NCBI RefSeq assembly: GCF_900107155.1 | Contig: NZ_FNOX01000017.1 | Location: forward strand, 1 to 64,000 | Length of the DNA stretch: 64,000 nt | Source of the DNA: Pseudomonas salomonii | Lineage (GTDB): Bacteria; Pseudomonadota; Gammaproteobacteria; Pseudomonadales; Pseudomonadaceae | Reading direction: 5' to 3' | Shown: piece by piece, positions 33,572 through 42,419 of the stretch | Layout: each line of letters begins with the position of its first letter | Numbering within the stretch: position 1 is the first letter of the stretch | The notes under the pieces: model-generated | Told to the model about the DNA's origin: nothing | Databases searched by the model: none | Seen by the model: only the letters and a program-made list of their open reading frames with translations | Translations under genes and position numbers: made by a program

Positions 33572-33603
33572 TTGACTCTCCCCTATACAGCACACCCTAC
33601 CCT
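33572..33603 (+). promoter_or_regulatory. Possible MerR-type long-spacer promoter
   Basis: TTGACT at 33572-33577 followed by TACCCT about 20 bp later, upstream of the oxidoreductase-MerR pair. The long spacer is what MerR-family activators act on. The match is partial. Confidence 0.35.
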
Positions 33604-33632
33604 GAAAGACCCACTTTTCAGGCTTCGGCACC

Positions 33633-34277
33633 ATGACTCAGCGCATCCTGCTCATTCTCGGCCACCCTTCCAATACCAGTTTCTGCTCAGCCGTCGCTGA
33701 CACCTACATTCACGCGGCTACACTCGCCGGCCACGAAGTCCGCGCCCTGCGCCTGGGCGAACTGGATTTCGACCCGGTCCTGCGTAACGGCTTCGCCCTG
33801 CCCCAAGCCTTGGAACCCGATTTGCTCAGCGCCCAAGCCGATATCCTCTGGGCAACTCATCTGGCGTGGGTTTTCCCGATCTGGTGGGGCGGTATCCCGG
33901 CGTTGATGAAAGGCTTCATCGACCGCATTTTCCTACCCGGCTTTGCGTTTAAGTACCGCAAGGGCAAGGCATTCCCGGATAAGCTGCTGCAGGGCCGCAC
34001 CGCCCATTTGTTGGTGACCCTGGACACGCCAGCGTGGTATTACCGCTGGTTCTATCACATGCCGGGCATTCATCAGATGCGCAACACGACTCTGGCCTTT
34101 TGCGGCATCAAGCCGACCAAGACCTTAATGTTCGGACCGGTACTGGGATCCACAGCGACGCAGCGCGACACGTGGCTGAAACAGGTCGGCGCACTCTTTG
34201 AAAAAGGGAGTTTTCATGTACATCGGCAAAGCCGCGCAGTTGTCGGGCACGACCATCAAGGCGATTCGCCACTATGA
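33633..34277 (+). CDS. NAD(P)H-dependent flavodoxin-fold oxidoreductase (quinone reductase type)
   Basis: A 214-residue protein of the NQO/MdaB/KefF group: ILLILGHPSNTSFCSAVADTY at the N-terminus (FMN phosphate loop), WVFPIWWGGIPALMKGFIDRIFLPGFAF near residue 75, and LLVTLDTPAWYYRW near 130. It likely uses FMN or FAD to reduce quinones by two electrons. The last ~20 residues run 62 bases into the MerR gene and are not family-like, so the stop may have been lost and replaced by read-through. The MerR protein encoded by the overlapping next gene probably regulates it. Confidence 0.88.
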   Translation: MTQRILLILGHPSNTSFCSAVADTYIHAATLAGHEVRALRLGELDFDPVLRNGFALPQALEPDLLSAQADILWATHLAWVFPIWWGGIPALMKGFIDRIFLPGFAFKYRKGKAFPDKLLQGRTAHLLVTLDTPAWYYRWFYHMPGIHQMRNTTLAFCGIKPTKTLMFGPVLGSTATQRDTWLKQVGALFEKGSFHVHRQSRAVVGHDHQGDSPL

Positions 34278-34587
34278 AGCGATTGGCCTGTTACCAGCGC
34301 CGCAGCGTGTAGGGCGTTATCGGGTGTACTCGGCGCAGAGTGTCGAGCTGCTGACGCTGATCAAATGCGCCCAGCAGTTGGGGTTCAAGCTCAAGGAGTT
34401 GCAGGGGATTTTGCACGGCAGCCAAGGCGATGCTCGTCTTTGGGAGCGGGCAGCCCAGGCCATCGCCATCAAACAGCAGGAACTCGCTGCGCAAATCGCG
34501 GAGCTGCAAAAGATGCAAGCAGGGTTGTTTGAACTGGAGGCAATGACTCAATGCACCGAATCCCTGCTAGGCAAAGCATTGCGATGA
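34216..34587 (+). CDS. MerR-family transcriptional regulator
   Basis: A 123-residue regulator with the MerR winged-helix start YIGKAAQLSGTTIKAIRHYEAIGLLPAP, the wing GRYRVYSAQSVELLTLIKCAQQLGFKLKEL, and a dimerising coiled coil. There is no C-terminal Cys-rich metal loop, so it probably senses an oxidant or organic compound. A GGGAG site precedes the ATG at 34216, which is favoured over an in-frame TTG 18 bases upstream. It overlaps the oxidoreductase gene by 62 bases. Confidence 0.88.
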   Translation: MYIGKAAQLSGTTIKAIRHYEAIGLLPAPQRVGRYRVYSAQSVELLTLIKCAQQLGFKLKELQGILHGSQGDARLWERAAQAIAIKQQELAAQIAELQKMQAGLFELEAMTQCTESLLGKALR

Positions 34588-34643
34588 ACAGCCAACCAAG
34601 CTCGTCGCCAACCGGACATAGGTAGTCAGCGCAAGTGGACGAC

Positions 34644-34704
34644 GAGCCGAATAGAATGCACAATCGGCTCATTCAATGAGCCGAATAATCTCCTTATTCG
34701 GCTC
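34644..34704. promoter_or_regulatory. Repeated GAGCCGAATA half-sites and palindrome upstream of the second Fic gene
   Basis: GAGCCGAATA occurs at 34644-34653. A partial complement occurs at 34664-34673. A perfect inverted repeat GAGCCGAATAA / TTATTCGGCTC with a 5-base spacer spans 34678-34704, ending 20 bases before the ATG. These look like operator sites or a hairpin leader. Confidence 0.55.
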
Positions 34705-34724
34705 ACATACCCAGGCACACTTCC

Positions 34725-35864
34725 ATGGACCAACCGAACTGGATCTGGCAACACACCGACTGGCCGCACTTCCACTGGCAGCCTGGGCACCTTGCGGCCC
34801 TGCTGCGTGAGTGCGGGCAGGCCCAAGGCAAGTTGCTGGGCATGCTCGGCTCCGTCAGCCAGGCGACGAGCGCGCAGAATGAACTGGATGCACTGCTGCA
34901 AAACATCCTGACGTCCTCGGCCATTGAGGGCGAGCACCTGAATGTTGGCTCTGTGCGCTCTTCATTGGCGCGCCGCCTGGGCATGGAGGCGCAGGAAGGT
35001 GGCCAAGTCAGCCGCCGCAGCGAAGGGCTTGCCGAATTGATGATGGATGCCACCGCGCAATTCGCGCAGCCGTTCACCCTCGCTCGTTTATTGAATTGGC
35101 ATCAATGGCTTTTCCCTGAGCCGGATGCCGGCATCACTGCACGCATGCTCAATATCGGGGGTTTGCGGGGCGATGAGCCTATGCAGGTGGTGTCAGGGCG
35201 ACTTGATCGGCCGACCGTGCACTTCGAAGCCCCACCACGCCTGGGCCTGGATCAGGCAGTGGATGACTTCCTCGAATGGTTTGAATCCAGCCGCGATCAG
35301 CCTGAACTGGACCCGCTGGTACGCGCAGGCGTTGCGCACTTCTGGTTTGTGACGCTGCACCCGTTTGATGACGGTAATGGCCGCCTGACCCGCGCAATTA
35401 CTGACTTGGCGCTGGCCCAGGGTGAGCATCAGGCCATTCGCTTTTATGCCCTGTCAGCCAGCATTCTTGAGGACCGCGCTGGGTACTACCACGCGTTAGA
35501 GACCAGCCAAAAGGCCACGCTGGACATTACCGACTGGTTGCAATGGTTCCTCAAGACCCTGCTGCGCAGCCTGCAGCAAGCCATGGCGCGGATTGATCGG
35601 GTGCTGGACAAGACCCGGTTCTGGCAACAGCACCATGACCTTTCTTTTTCCGTTGAACAGATCAAAGTACTCAACCGCTTGCTCGATGGTGGTGAGAACG
35701 GTTTTGAGCAGGGCATCAGTGCCGCGCAATACCAGGCCGTAGCGAAGGTGTCCAAGGCAACGGCGACACGGCATCTGGCTTATCTGCTGGAAAAAGGCTG
35801 CCTGGCACGTTTGCCCGGCGCAGGCCGCAGTACGCGCTATCAAATCCCTGAAACGGGCAACTGA
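34725..35864 (+). CDS. Fic-domain protein with DUF4172-type N-terminus
   Basis: A 379-residue protein. The N-terminal PNWIWQHTDWPHFHWQP segment is the DUF4172 hallmark. The inhibitory motif SSAIEG (S/TxxxEG) lies near residue 65, the Fic core HPFDDGNGRLTR near 205, and a winged-helix segment (AVAKVSKATATRHLAYLLEKGCL) near the C-terminus suggests DNA binding and autoregulation at the adjacent palindromes. All catalytic residues are present, so it should be an active, self-inhibited AMP-transferase. It is unrelated in detail to the other Fic protein at 23.4 kb. Confidence 0.9.
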   Translation: MDQPNWIWQHTDWPHFHWQPGHLAALLRECGQAQGKLLGMLGSVSQATSAQNELDALLQNILTSSAIEGEHLNVGSVRSSLARRLGMEAQEGGQVSRRSEGLAELMMDATAQFAQPFTLARLLNWHQWLFPEPDAGITARMLNIGGLRGDEPMQVVSGRLDRPTVHFEAPPRLGLDQAVDDFLEWFESSRDQPELDPLVRAGVAHFWFVTLHPFDDGNGRLTRAITDLALAQGEHQAIRFYALSASILEDRAGYYHALETSQKATLDITDWLQWFLKTLLRSLQQAMARIDRVLDKTRFWQQHHDLSFSVEQIKVLNRLLDGGENGFEQGISAAQYQAVAKVSKATATRHLAYLLEKGCLARLPGAGRSTRYQIPETGN

Positions 35865-35940
35865 ACCACCCCGCTCATTTGCCCAGAATCCCCATGTCTG
35901 CTAGTGTCGCGCCGGTTTACCGTCTACCGGATTAGCCGCC

Positions 35941-36183
35941 ATGGCCCGCAAAAAAGTTGCACTCGATTTCGAACAATCCCTCGCCGACCTGCAAACCCTG
36001 GTTGAGCGTCTGGAGAACGGCGAGTTGTCGCTGGAAGACTCGTTGACGGCGTTTGAGCAAGGCATCGGCCTGACGCGTGACTGCCAGAGCGCGTTGGCGC
36101 AGGCAGAGCAGAAGGTGCAAGTGTTGCTGGAGCGTGACGGGGAGTTGGCCGAAGAACCTTTCGATGCGGAACAGCCCGAATGA
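35941..36183 (+). CDS. xseB: Exodeoxyribonuclease VII small subunit
   Basis: An 80-residue helical protein with the family core FEQSLADLQTLVERLENGELSLEDSLTAFEQGI. It forms the regulatory sheath of exonuclease VII with XseA, which is encoded elsewhere. Its stop overlaps the ispA start by 4 bases; the xseB-ispA-dxs order is widely conserved in gammaproteobacteria. Confidence 0.96.
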   Translation: MARKKVALDFEQSLADLQTLVERLENGELSLEDSLTAFEQGIGLTRDCQSALAQAEQKVQVLLERDGELAEEPFDAEQPE

Positions 36184-37067
36184 TCGACGCGTATCAGGCC
36201 AGCAGCCAGGCCCGGGTCAACGCGGCGCTCGAACCCTTGTTCGTGGCACCAGGCCCGCAAATGCAGCGTTTGTATGAAGCCATGCGCTACAGCGTGATGA
36301 ATGGCGGCAAGCGTGTGCGCCCGTTGCTGGCGTATGCGGCCTGTGAAGCCCTGGGCGCGCCGGCCGAGCAGGCCAATGGTGCGGCGTGTGCGGTTGAGCT
36401 GATTCACGCCTATTCCCTGGTGCATGACGATTTGCCGGCCATGGACGACGACGATCTGCGTCGCGGCCAGCCCACCACCCATAAAGCCTTTGACGAAGCC
36501 TACGCGATTCTCGCCGGTGACGGCCTGCAGAGCCTGGCGTTCAGCGCCCTGCTGGACCCGCGCCTGAACAGCGTGAATGCCGAGATCAGCCTGCGCATGG
36601 TCACGGCCCTGGCCCTGGCCGCAGGCCCGGCCGGCATGGTCGGCGGGCAGGCCATCGACATGGGTTCGGTCAGCCTCAAGCTCGACCAAAAAGCCCTCGA
36701 ACATATGCACCGCCACAAGACCGGTGCGCTGATCGAAGCCGCCGTGCACTTGGGCGCCCTGGCCAGTGGCCGCGCCGAAGCTGCGCAGTTGGCAGCCCTG
36801 CAGACCTATTCCCGGGCCATCGGCCTGGCGTTTCAGGTGCAGGACGACATCCTCGACGTGGAAAGTGACACCGCGACCCTGGGCAAACGCCAAGGCGCGG
36901 ATATCGCCCGGGACAAACCGACGTATCCGGCGTTGCTGGGTCTTGAGGCCGCCAAGGCTTACGCCCTGGAACTGCGCGATCAGGCCCTGGCCGCCCTGCG
37001 ACCTTTCGACGCGGCGGCCGAGCCACTGCGCGACCTGGCGCGGTATATCGTCGAACGCCGCCACTGA
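36180..37067 (+). CDS. ispA: Farnesyl diphosphate synthase
   Basis: A 295-residue short-chain prenyl synthase that condenses IPP with DMAPP and then GPP. The first Asp-rich motif DDLPAMDDDD is near residue 83 and the second, DDILDV, near 221; the GGKRVRP substrate loop is near 41. Products feed ubiquinone and undecaprenyl phosphate synthesis. It sits in the xseB-ispA-dxs cluster. Confidence 0.96.
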   Translation: MIDAYQASSQARVNAALEPLFVAPGPQMQRLYEAMRYSVMNGGKRVRPLLAYAACEALGAPAEQANGAACAVELIHAYSLVHDDLPAMDDDDLRRGQPTTHKAFDEAYAILAGDGLQSLAFSALLDPRLNSVNAEISLRMVTALALAAGPAGMVGGQAIDMGSVSLKLDQKALEHMHRHKTGALIEAAVHLGALASGRAEAAQLAALQTYSRAIGLAFQVQDDILDVESDTATLGKRQGADIARDKPTYPALLGLEAAKAYALELRDQALAALRPFDAAAEPLRDLARYIVERRH

Positions 37068-37179
37068 TAAGCGCGGCCTTTTCGCGCCGCATATCGGCCA
37101 AGTTCGGCGCCCTGCGTGGGCAGTTTGCACCGCTTGAGGTAAACTGCCGCCTCTTCTTATACCTATAACGATTCGCCTG

Positions 37180-39078
37180 ATGCCCACGACGTTTCAAGAG
37201 ATTCCCCGCAAGCGCCCGTCCACGCCCCTGCTCGACCGTGCCGTCACGCCGGTCGGCCTGCGTCGACTGGGTGAAGCCGAGCTGGAAACCCTGGCCGATG
37301 AGTTGCGCCTGGAATTGCTCTACACGGTCGGCCAGACCGGTGGGCATTTCGGTGCCGGGCTGGGCGTCATCGAGCTGACCATCGCCTTGCACTACGTGTT
37401 CGACACCCCGGACGACCGGCTGGTGTGGGACGTGGGCCATCAGGCGTATCCGCATAAAATCCTCACGGGCCGCCGCGAGCGCATGGGCAGCCTGCGCCAG
37501 AAGGACGGCCTGGCCGCCTTCCCGCGCCGCTCCGAAAGCGAGTACGACACTTTTGGCGTCGGCCACTCCAGCACCTCCATCAGCGCTGCGCTGGGCATGG
37601 CAATTGCCGCCCGCCTGCAAGGCAGCGACCGCAAGGCGATCGCGGTGATCGGTGATGGTGCGCTGACCGCCGGCATGGCCTTTGAAGCACTCAACCACGC
37701 GCCGGAAGTGGACGCCAACATGTTGGTGATCCTCAACGACAACGACATGTCGATTTCGCGCAATGTGGGTGGCCTGTCCAATTACCTGGCAAAAATTCTT
37801 TCGAGTCGCACCTACGCCAGCATGCGCGAAGGCAGCAAGAAGGTGCTCTCGCGTCTGCCCGGCGCGTGGGAAATTGCCCGGCGTACCGAAGAATATGCCA
37901 AGGGCATGCTGGTACCCGGCACCCTGTTTGAAGAGCTGGGCTGGAACTACATCGGCCCAATCGACGGCCATGACCTGCCGACCCTGATCGCCACGCTGCG
38001 CAACATGCGTGACCTCAAGGGCCCGCAGTTCCTGCATATCGTCACCAAAAAAGGCAAAGGTTTCGCTCCTGCAGAAGTCGACCCGATTGGTTACCACGCC
38101 ATCACCAAGCTCGAACCTGTGGATGCGCCCGCCGCTGCGCCGAAAAAAGCCAGCGGGCCGAAGTATTCCGGTGTGTTTGGCGAATGGCTGTGCGACATGG
38201 CTGCCGCCGACCCGCGCCTGGTGGGTATTACCCCGGCGATGAAGGAAGGTTCGGACCTGGTGGCATTCAGCGAGCGTTTCCCGCTGCGCTACTTCGACGT
38301 GGCCATTGCCGAACAACACGCGGTGACCTTCGCCGCCGGCATGGCTTGTGAAGGCGCCAAGCCGGTGGTGGCGATCTACTCCACCTTCCTGCAACGCGGC
38401 TATGACCAGCTTGTTCACGATGTGGCAGTGCAGAACCTCGACGTGCTGTTCGCCATCGACCGCGCAGGCTTGGTAGGTGAAGACGGCCCGACTCACGCAG
38501 GCAGCTTCGACTTGTCTTACCTGCGTTGCATCCCCGGCATGCTGGTGATGACCCCGAGCGATGAAAACGAACTGCGCAAGATGCTCAGCACCGGCCACCT
38601 GTATAACGGCCCGGCTGCCGTGCGCTACCCGCGCGGCAATGGCCCGAATGCGGTGATCGAAAAAGACCTGGAGCCGATCGAGATTGGCAAAGGTATCGTG
38701 CGCCGCCAAGGCAGCAAGACCGCGTTTCTGGTGTTTGGCGTGCAATTGGCCGAAGCCCTGAAGGTCGCCGAGAAAATCGACGCCACCGTGGTCGACATGC
38801 GCTTCGTCAAACCGCTGGATGAGGCCCTGGTGCGTGAAATCGCCGCCAGCCATGAACTGCTGGTGACCATCGAAGAAAACGCCATCATGGGCGGTGCTGG
38901 CGCGGCAGTCAGTGAGTTCCTGGCGCGGGAGAACATCCTCAAGTCGGTGCTGCACCTGGGCCTGCCGGATGTGTATGTGGAACACGCCAAACCGGCGCAG
39001 ATGCTGGCCGAGTGTGGCTTGGACGAGGCCGGGATCGAGGCTTCGGTGCGCACGCGCATGGCGCTGCTGGGCCTGTAA
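37180..39078 (+). CDS. dxs: 1-deoxy-D-xylulose-5-phosphate synthase
   Basis: The thiamine-diphosphate enzyme that starts the MEP isoprenoid pathway from pyruvate and glyceraldehyde 3-phosphate. The 632 residues show the ThDP/Mg motif GDGALTAGMAFEALN with its downstream NDNDMSIS, the early HQAYPHKILTGR, and the transketolase-type DRAGLVGEDGPTHAGSFD block near residue 430. Full length, no oddities. It lies 112 bases after ispA and is followed by a REPIN. Confidence 0.97.
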   Translation: MPTTFQEIPRKRPSTPLLDRAVTPVGLRRLGEAELETLADELRLELLYTVGQTGGHFGAGLGVIELTIALHYVFDTPDDRLVWDVGHQAYPHKILTGRRERMGSLRQKDGLAAFPRRSESEYDTFGVGHSSTSISAALGMAIAARLQGSDRKAIAVIGDGALTAGMAFEALNHAPEVDANMLVILNDNDMSISRNVGGLSNYLAKILSSRTYASMREGSKKVLSRLPGAWEIARRTEEYAKGMLVPGTLFEELGWNYIGPIDGHDLPTLIATLRNMRDLKGPQFLHIVTKKGKGFAPAEVDPIGYHAITKLEPVDAPAAAPKKASGPKYSGVFGEWLCDMAAADPRLVGITPAMKEGSDLVAFSERFPLRYFDVAIAEQHAVTFAAGMACEGAKPVVAIYSTFLQRGYDQLVHDVAVQNLDVLFAIDRAGLVGEDGPTHAGSFDLSYLRCIPGMLVMTPSDENELRKMLSTGHLYNGPAAVRYPRGNGPNAVIEKDLEPIEIGKGIVRRQGSKTAFLVFGVQLAEALKVAEKIDATVVDMRFVKPLDEALVREIAASHELLVTIEENAIMGGAGAAVSEFLARENILKSVLHLGLPDVYVEHAKPAQMLAECGLDEAGIEASVRTRMALLGL

Positions 39079-39108
39079 CCCCGTCTCCCGGTAGAAACCT
39101 GGACTAAA

Positions 39109-39198
39109 TGTGGGAGCGGGCTTGCTCGCGAATGCAGAGTGTCAGTCAACCAAGATGTTGAATGTGCCACCGCTTTCGCGAGCAAGCCCGCTCCCACA
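39109..39198. repeat. REPIN between dxs and btuB
   Basis: Inverted REP pair, outer ends TGTGGGAGCGGGC and GCCCGCTCCCACA. It occupies most of the 157-base gap before btuB, leaving no room for a cobalamin riboswitch. Confidence 0.9.
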
Positions 39199-39235
39199 TT
39201 GGCTTTATGCCATTTTCAAACGCTATGGACGGCCC

Positions 39236-41131
39236 ATGAATCGCCTTCGCTTTGCCTTGCCCCTGCTGTTGCTACCCACCATTGACGTGCTGGCCGACAG
39301 CTTCGAGCGCGACGACGCCCTCAAACTCTCCGACGTGGTGATCAGCGCCAACCGCCAGGTGCAGGCGCGCAACGACAGCAGTGCCGCCAACAGCGTGTTC
39401 ACCCGCGACGACATTGACCGTTTGCAGCCCACCAGCGTGAGCGACTTGCTCAGCCGTGTACCTGGCGTACAGGTGGCGCAAAGTGGCGGCCGTGGCAGCG
39501 TGACCAACGTGTATGTGCGTGGCACCTCTACCGCCCAGAGCCTGGTTCTGGTGGATGGCCAGCGCATCAGCAGCTCCACCACCGGCACCAGCAACCTGCA
39601 ATACCTCAACATCGACCAGATCGAGCGCGTAGAGGTGCTGCGCGGTTCGCGCTCGGCGATCTACGGCAGCGATGCGATTGGCGGGGTGATTCAGATCTTC
39701 ACCCGGCGCAACACCGACTCTGGCCTGCAACCGCGACTGCATGTGGGCTTTGGCAGTAACCAGACGTGGGAGCGCAGCCTGGGACTGTCCGGCGGCGACC
39801 AGCAAACCCGCTTCAGCCTCGGCGCCAGCCTGGATGACACCGCCGGGATCAACCGCACACACACGTCCTACCCGAGCGATGGCGACCACGATACCTATCG
39901 CAACCAGGCCATCAGCTTCAGCCTGAGCCATGCCTTTACCGATGACATCGACGCAGGCGTGAACGTGCTGGATAACCGTGGCAAAAGCGAATTCGATAAC
40001 CCTTTTGGTCGCTATGACTCGCTCACCTACCAGAGCTTCCAGCAAAAACCCTATACGGACTTCACCGTCAGCAGCGTCAGCAGCTATGTCGACGCGCGCC
40101 TCAACGATGCGTGGAAGTCTCGCCTGGAGCTGGGTCACAGCGAAAACCGCGAAAAGACCCTGGATAAACTCAGCGACGACCGCAGCGTGTTCAACACCTA
40201 CCGCGACTCGCTGACCTGGCAGAACGACTTGACCCTCAATGACCAGAACAGCCTGATCCTGGGCGGCGACTGGTACGAAGACCGGGTCAACAGCAGCACC
40301 GTGCTCGCCGAAGACAGCCGCTGGAACCGCGCCGCGTTTATCCAGCACCGCTTTGAAGCGCAGTATTTTTCCACCGAGCTGGGCCTGCGCCGCGACCAGA
40401 ACCAACAGTTCGGCGGTCACACCAGCTGGAGCGGCACTCTGACCCTGCCGGTGAACCCGGATAACGACCTGTTGTTCAGCTACAGCGAAGGCTTCCGCGC
40501 ACCGACCTTCAACGATCTTTACTACCCGGACGAATACGGCTTTAAAAACGCCAACCCGAATCTGAAACCCGAAACTTCCAAAAGCTATGAACTGCAGTGG
40601 CGCAGCCAGCTCAGCGACACCAGCCGCCTGGAAGCCTCGCTGTACCGCACCGATATTCAGGACGCCATTGTGTTCGGCAGCGACGGCCCGCAGAACGTCA
40701 GCTCCGCACGTATCAATGGTTTTGAAGCCGCGCTCAAGCAAGAGCTGTTCGGTTGGCAGGGCAGCCTTGGGCTGGCGATGATTGACCCACGCGACCGCGA
40801 CTCCGGCCGCACATTGGCGCGCCGCGCCAGACGCACGGTGAGCCTGGACCTGGATCGCCAGTTCGATCAGTTTGGCGTCGGCGCCAGTTGGCAAGCGGTG
40901 AGTAGCAGCTACGATGACCCGAACAACCAGCAGCGACTCGGCGGTTACGGGCTGCTGGGGCTTCGCGCCAGCTGGGCCGTGAACCGTGAAGTGACGCTGA
41001 ATATGAAGGTCGATAACCTGCTGAACAAAGACTACAGCCGGGCGTTGTATCAGTATCAAAGCCAGCAATATGGCTATCGGGAAGAAGGCCGGGCGCTGTT
41101 GTTCGGCGTGACCTGGACGCCGCAGCTGTAG
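39236..41131 (+). CDS. btuB: TonB-dependent vitamin B12 receptor
   Basis: A 631-residue outer-membrane receptor: signal peptide to about residue 20, TonB box region LKLSDVVISANRQ, plug domain (SVSDLLSRVPGVQVAQSGGRG, IERVEVLRGSRSAIYGSDAIGGVIQI), and a 22-strand barrel with the FRAPTFNDLYYPDEYG segment and terminal aromatic. The plug and barrel resemble BtuB. Cobalamin as substrate is supported by a BtuF-like binding protein encoded on the other strand 490 bases downstream. The ATG at 39236 begins the signal peptide; the longer frame upstream runs through the REPIN. Confidence 0.88.
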   Translation: MNRLRFALPLLLLPTIDVLADSFERDDALKLSDVVISANRQVQARNDSSAANSVFTRDDIDRLQPTSVSDLLSRVPGVQVAQSGGRGSVTNVYVRGTSTAQSLVLVDGQRISSSTTGTSNLQYLNIDQIERVEVLRGSRSAIYGSDAIGGVIQIFTRRNTDSGLQPRLHVGFGSNQTWERSLGLSGGDQQTRFSLGASLDDTAGINRTHTSYPSDGDHDTYRNQAISFSLSHAFTDDIDAGVNVLDNRGKSEFDNPFGRYDSLTYQSFQQKPYTDFTVSSVSSYVDARLNDAWKSRLELGHSENREKTLDKLSDDRSVFNTYRDSLTWQNDLTLNDQNSLILGGDWYEDRVNSSTVLAEDSRWNRAAFIQHRFEAQYFSTELGLRRDQNQQFGGHTSWSGTLTLPVNPDNDLLFSYSEGFRAPTFNDLYYPDEYGFKNANPNLKPETSKSYELQWRSQLSDTSRLEASLYRTDIQDAIVFGSDGPQNVSSARINGFEAALKQELFGWQGSLGLAMIDPRDRDSGRTLARRARRTVSLDLDRQFDQFGVGASWQAVSSSYDDPNNQQRLGGYGLLGLRASWAVNREVTLNMKVDNLLNKDYSRALYQYQSQQYGYREEGRALLFGVTWTPQL

Positions 41132-41150
41132 CTAAGTCACTCCATAAACG

Positions 41151-41498
41151 CTAACGCAGAGCCGTTTTGGCGTCCAAGTAACCGGCCTTGATCGCCTCGT
41201 CACAGGTTATGAACCCAAACGCGCCAACACGGCCTGTATCGGTAACACCCACGTAAAATTCCTTTTTCTTACCTTTGTTTTCCAGCTCATAGTCAAGGCA
41301 CTCTGTGCGGCCATCACGTGCGGGAATGACACGCTTGGGCGCCTGGATCGCAAGCATATCCTGCTTCGTGGCCCCACCTTCGTGTGCCTTGGCAGCAATG
41401 GGGTGATCGCTGAAATTCATCAACGTCGAGATACCTTCGAATGTGTTGCAACCCGCCAACAGAATGGCGGTTGAGATACCAATGATCAAACGTCGCAC
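41151..41498 (-). CDS. Small lipoprotein of unknown function
   Basis: A 115-residue protein starting with GTG at 41498 behind a strong AGGAGG site. Its signal peptide ends in the lipobox LLAGC. The mature part has two Cys (TECLDYELENKG and FGFITCDEA) that could form a disulfide and no recognised domain. It lies tail to tail with btuB, 19 bases apart. A longer upstream frame is not supported because the GTG start fits both ribosome site and signal peptide. Confidence 0.7.
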   Translation of the reverse strand: MRRLIIGISTAILLAGCNTFEGISTLMNFSDHPIAAKAHEGGATKQDMLAIQAPKRVIPARDGRTECLDYELENKGKKKEFYVGVTDTGRVGAFGFITCDEAIKAGYLDAKTALR

Positions 41499-41618
41499 GG
41501 TCACCTCCTGTATGTGAGCAATCGCCATGCAGCAAGCATCGCGAGCCGTAGCGTACCGCCATGGCGCCGAAATCACCCGACCGACAAATCCGAATAACCA
41601 GTAGGAGAACCCGTACCG

Positions 41619-42419
41619 TTAACGTTGCGGCGCAATCAACTCGCACAGTTTCGCCACCGCCTCGACCATCTGCCCGCTTGGGCGCTCCAAGCCTTTGTCG
41701 GGAACCACCAACAAACGCCCCTGCGCCACGGCGGCTATTTGCGGCCACGCGTTCCAGGCGTCCGCCTGAGCCTGATCACCCGCCAGGATCAGTTGGGGGT
41801 TGCGTTGCAGCACTGACTCAACGCTGACCTGCGGCGCGGGCAGCTTGAGGTCGGCAAACACGTTGCGTGCGCCGCAAACCTGCAAGGCATCACTGATGAT
41901 CTGCCCACCGCCCACGGTGTACAGCGGTTGGTTCCACACCTGGTAAAACACGCGCAACGGCTCGGCACGCTGATAGCGCTGGCGCAGTTCGGCCAGGCGT
42001 TGGCGTAACTGCGCGGCCAGCGTGCGCCCCGCCGCTTCGCGGCCCAATTGTTGCGCGATGGCTTGTACCTGGGCCGTCAGCTGTTCCAGGCTATGGGGTT
42101 CGGCCACATAGACCGGAATGCCCAGGCGTTGCAACTGTTCGCGCTGGGCCGGGCCGACACTGCCGGGCCAGAGCAGAATAAGGTCGGGCTTGAGGCTGAG
42201 CAGGCGCTCCATATTGAGTTGGCCGTATTGCCCAACCGATGGCACTTGCGCCAATGCCTCCGGGCGTTCGCCACCGTCGAGCACGCCCACCAGCAAGTCG
42301 GCGGCGCCCAGTTCGACCACGATTTCAGACAGGGATGGCGCCAGGCTGACGACCCGCTCGACCGCAATCGCCTGGGTACTGAATGCCAGCACCAGAAGCG
42401 ACAGCCAAAAACGCATCAT
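41619..42419 (-). CDS. btuF: Periplasmic cobalamin-binding protein, BtuF-like
   Basis: A 266-residue ABC-type substrate-binding protein with a signal peptide (to AIAVE) and the TroA/BtuF fold: RVVSLAPSLSEIVVELGA, KPDLILLWPGSVGPAQREQLQRLGIPVYV, and a C-terminal PSGQMVEAVAKLCELI helix. By context with btuB it should carry B12 to an inner-membrane permease encoded elsewhere. The start uses tandem ATGs at 42419 and 42416 that overlap the stop of the upstream membrane-protein gene. Confidence 0.85.
   Translation of the reverse strand: MMRFWLSLLVLAFSTQAIAVERVVSLAPSLSEIVVELGAADLLVGVLDGGERPEALAQVPSVGQYGQLNMERLLSLKPDLILLWPGSVGPAQREQLQRLGIPVYVAEPHSLEQLTAQVQAIAQQLGREAAGRTLAAQLRQRLAELRQRYQRAEPLRVFYQVWNQPLYTVGGGQIISDALQVCGARNVFADLKLPAPQVSVESVLQRNPQLILAGDQAQADAWNAWPQIAAVAQGRLLVVPDKGLERPSGQMVEAVAKLCELIAPQR

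Noticed and set aside
37068..37179. Possible TPP riboswitch before dxs
   Set aside because: The gap is only 112 bases and lacks the conserved TPP-element core.
36676..38985. 769-codon open frame on the minus strand opposite ispA/dxs
   Set aside because: Antisense shadow of dxs; no motif, and the coding strand is unambiguous.
39272..41068. 598-codon open frame on the minus strand opposite btuB
   Set aside because: Shadow frame of a clear TonB-dependent receptor.
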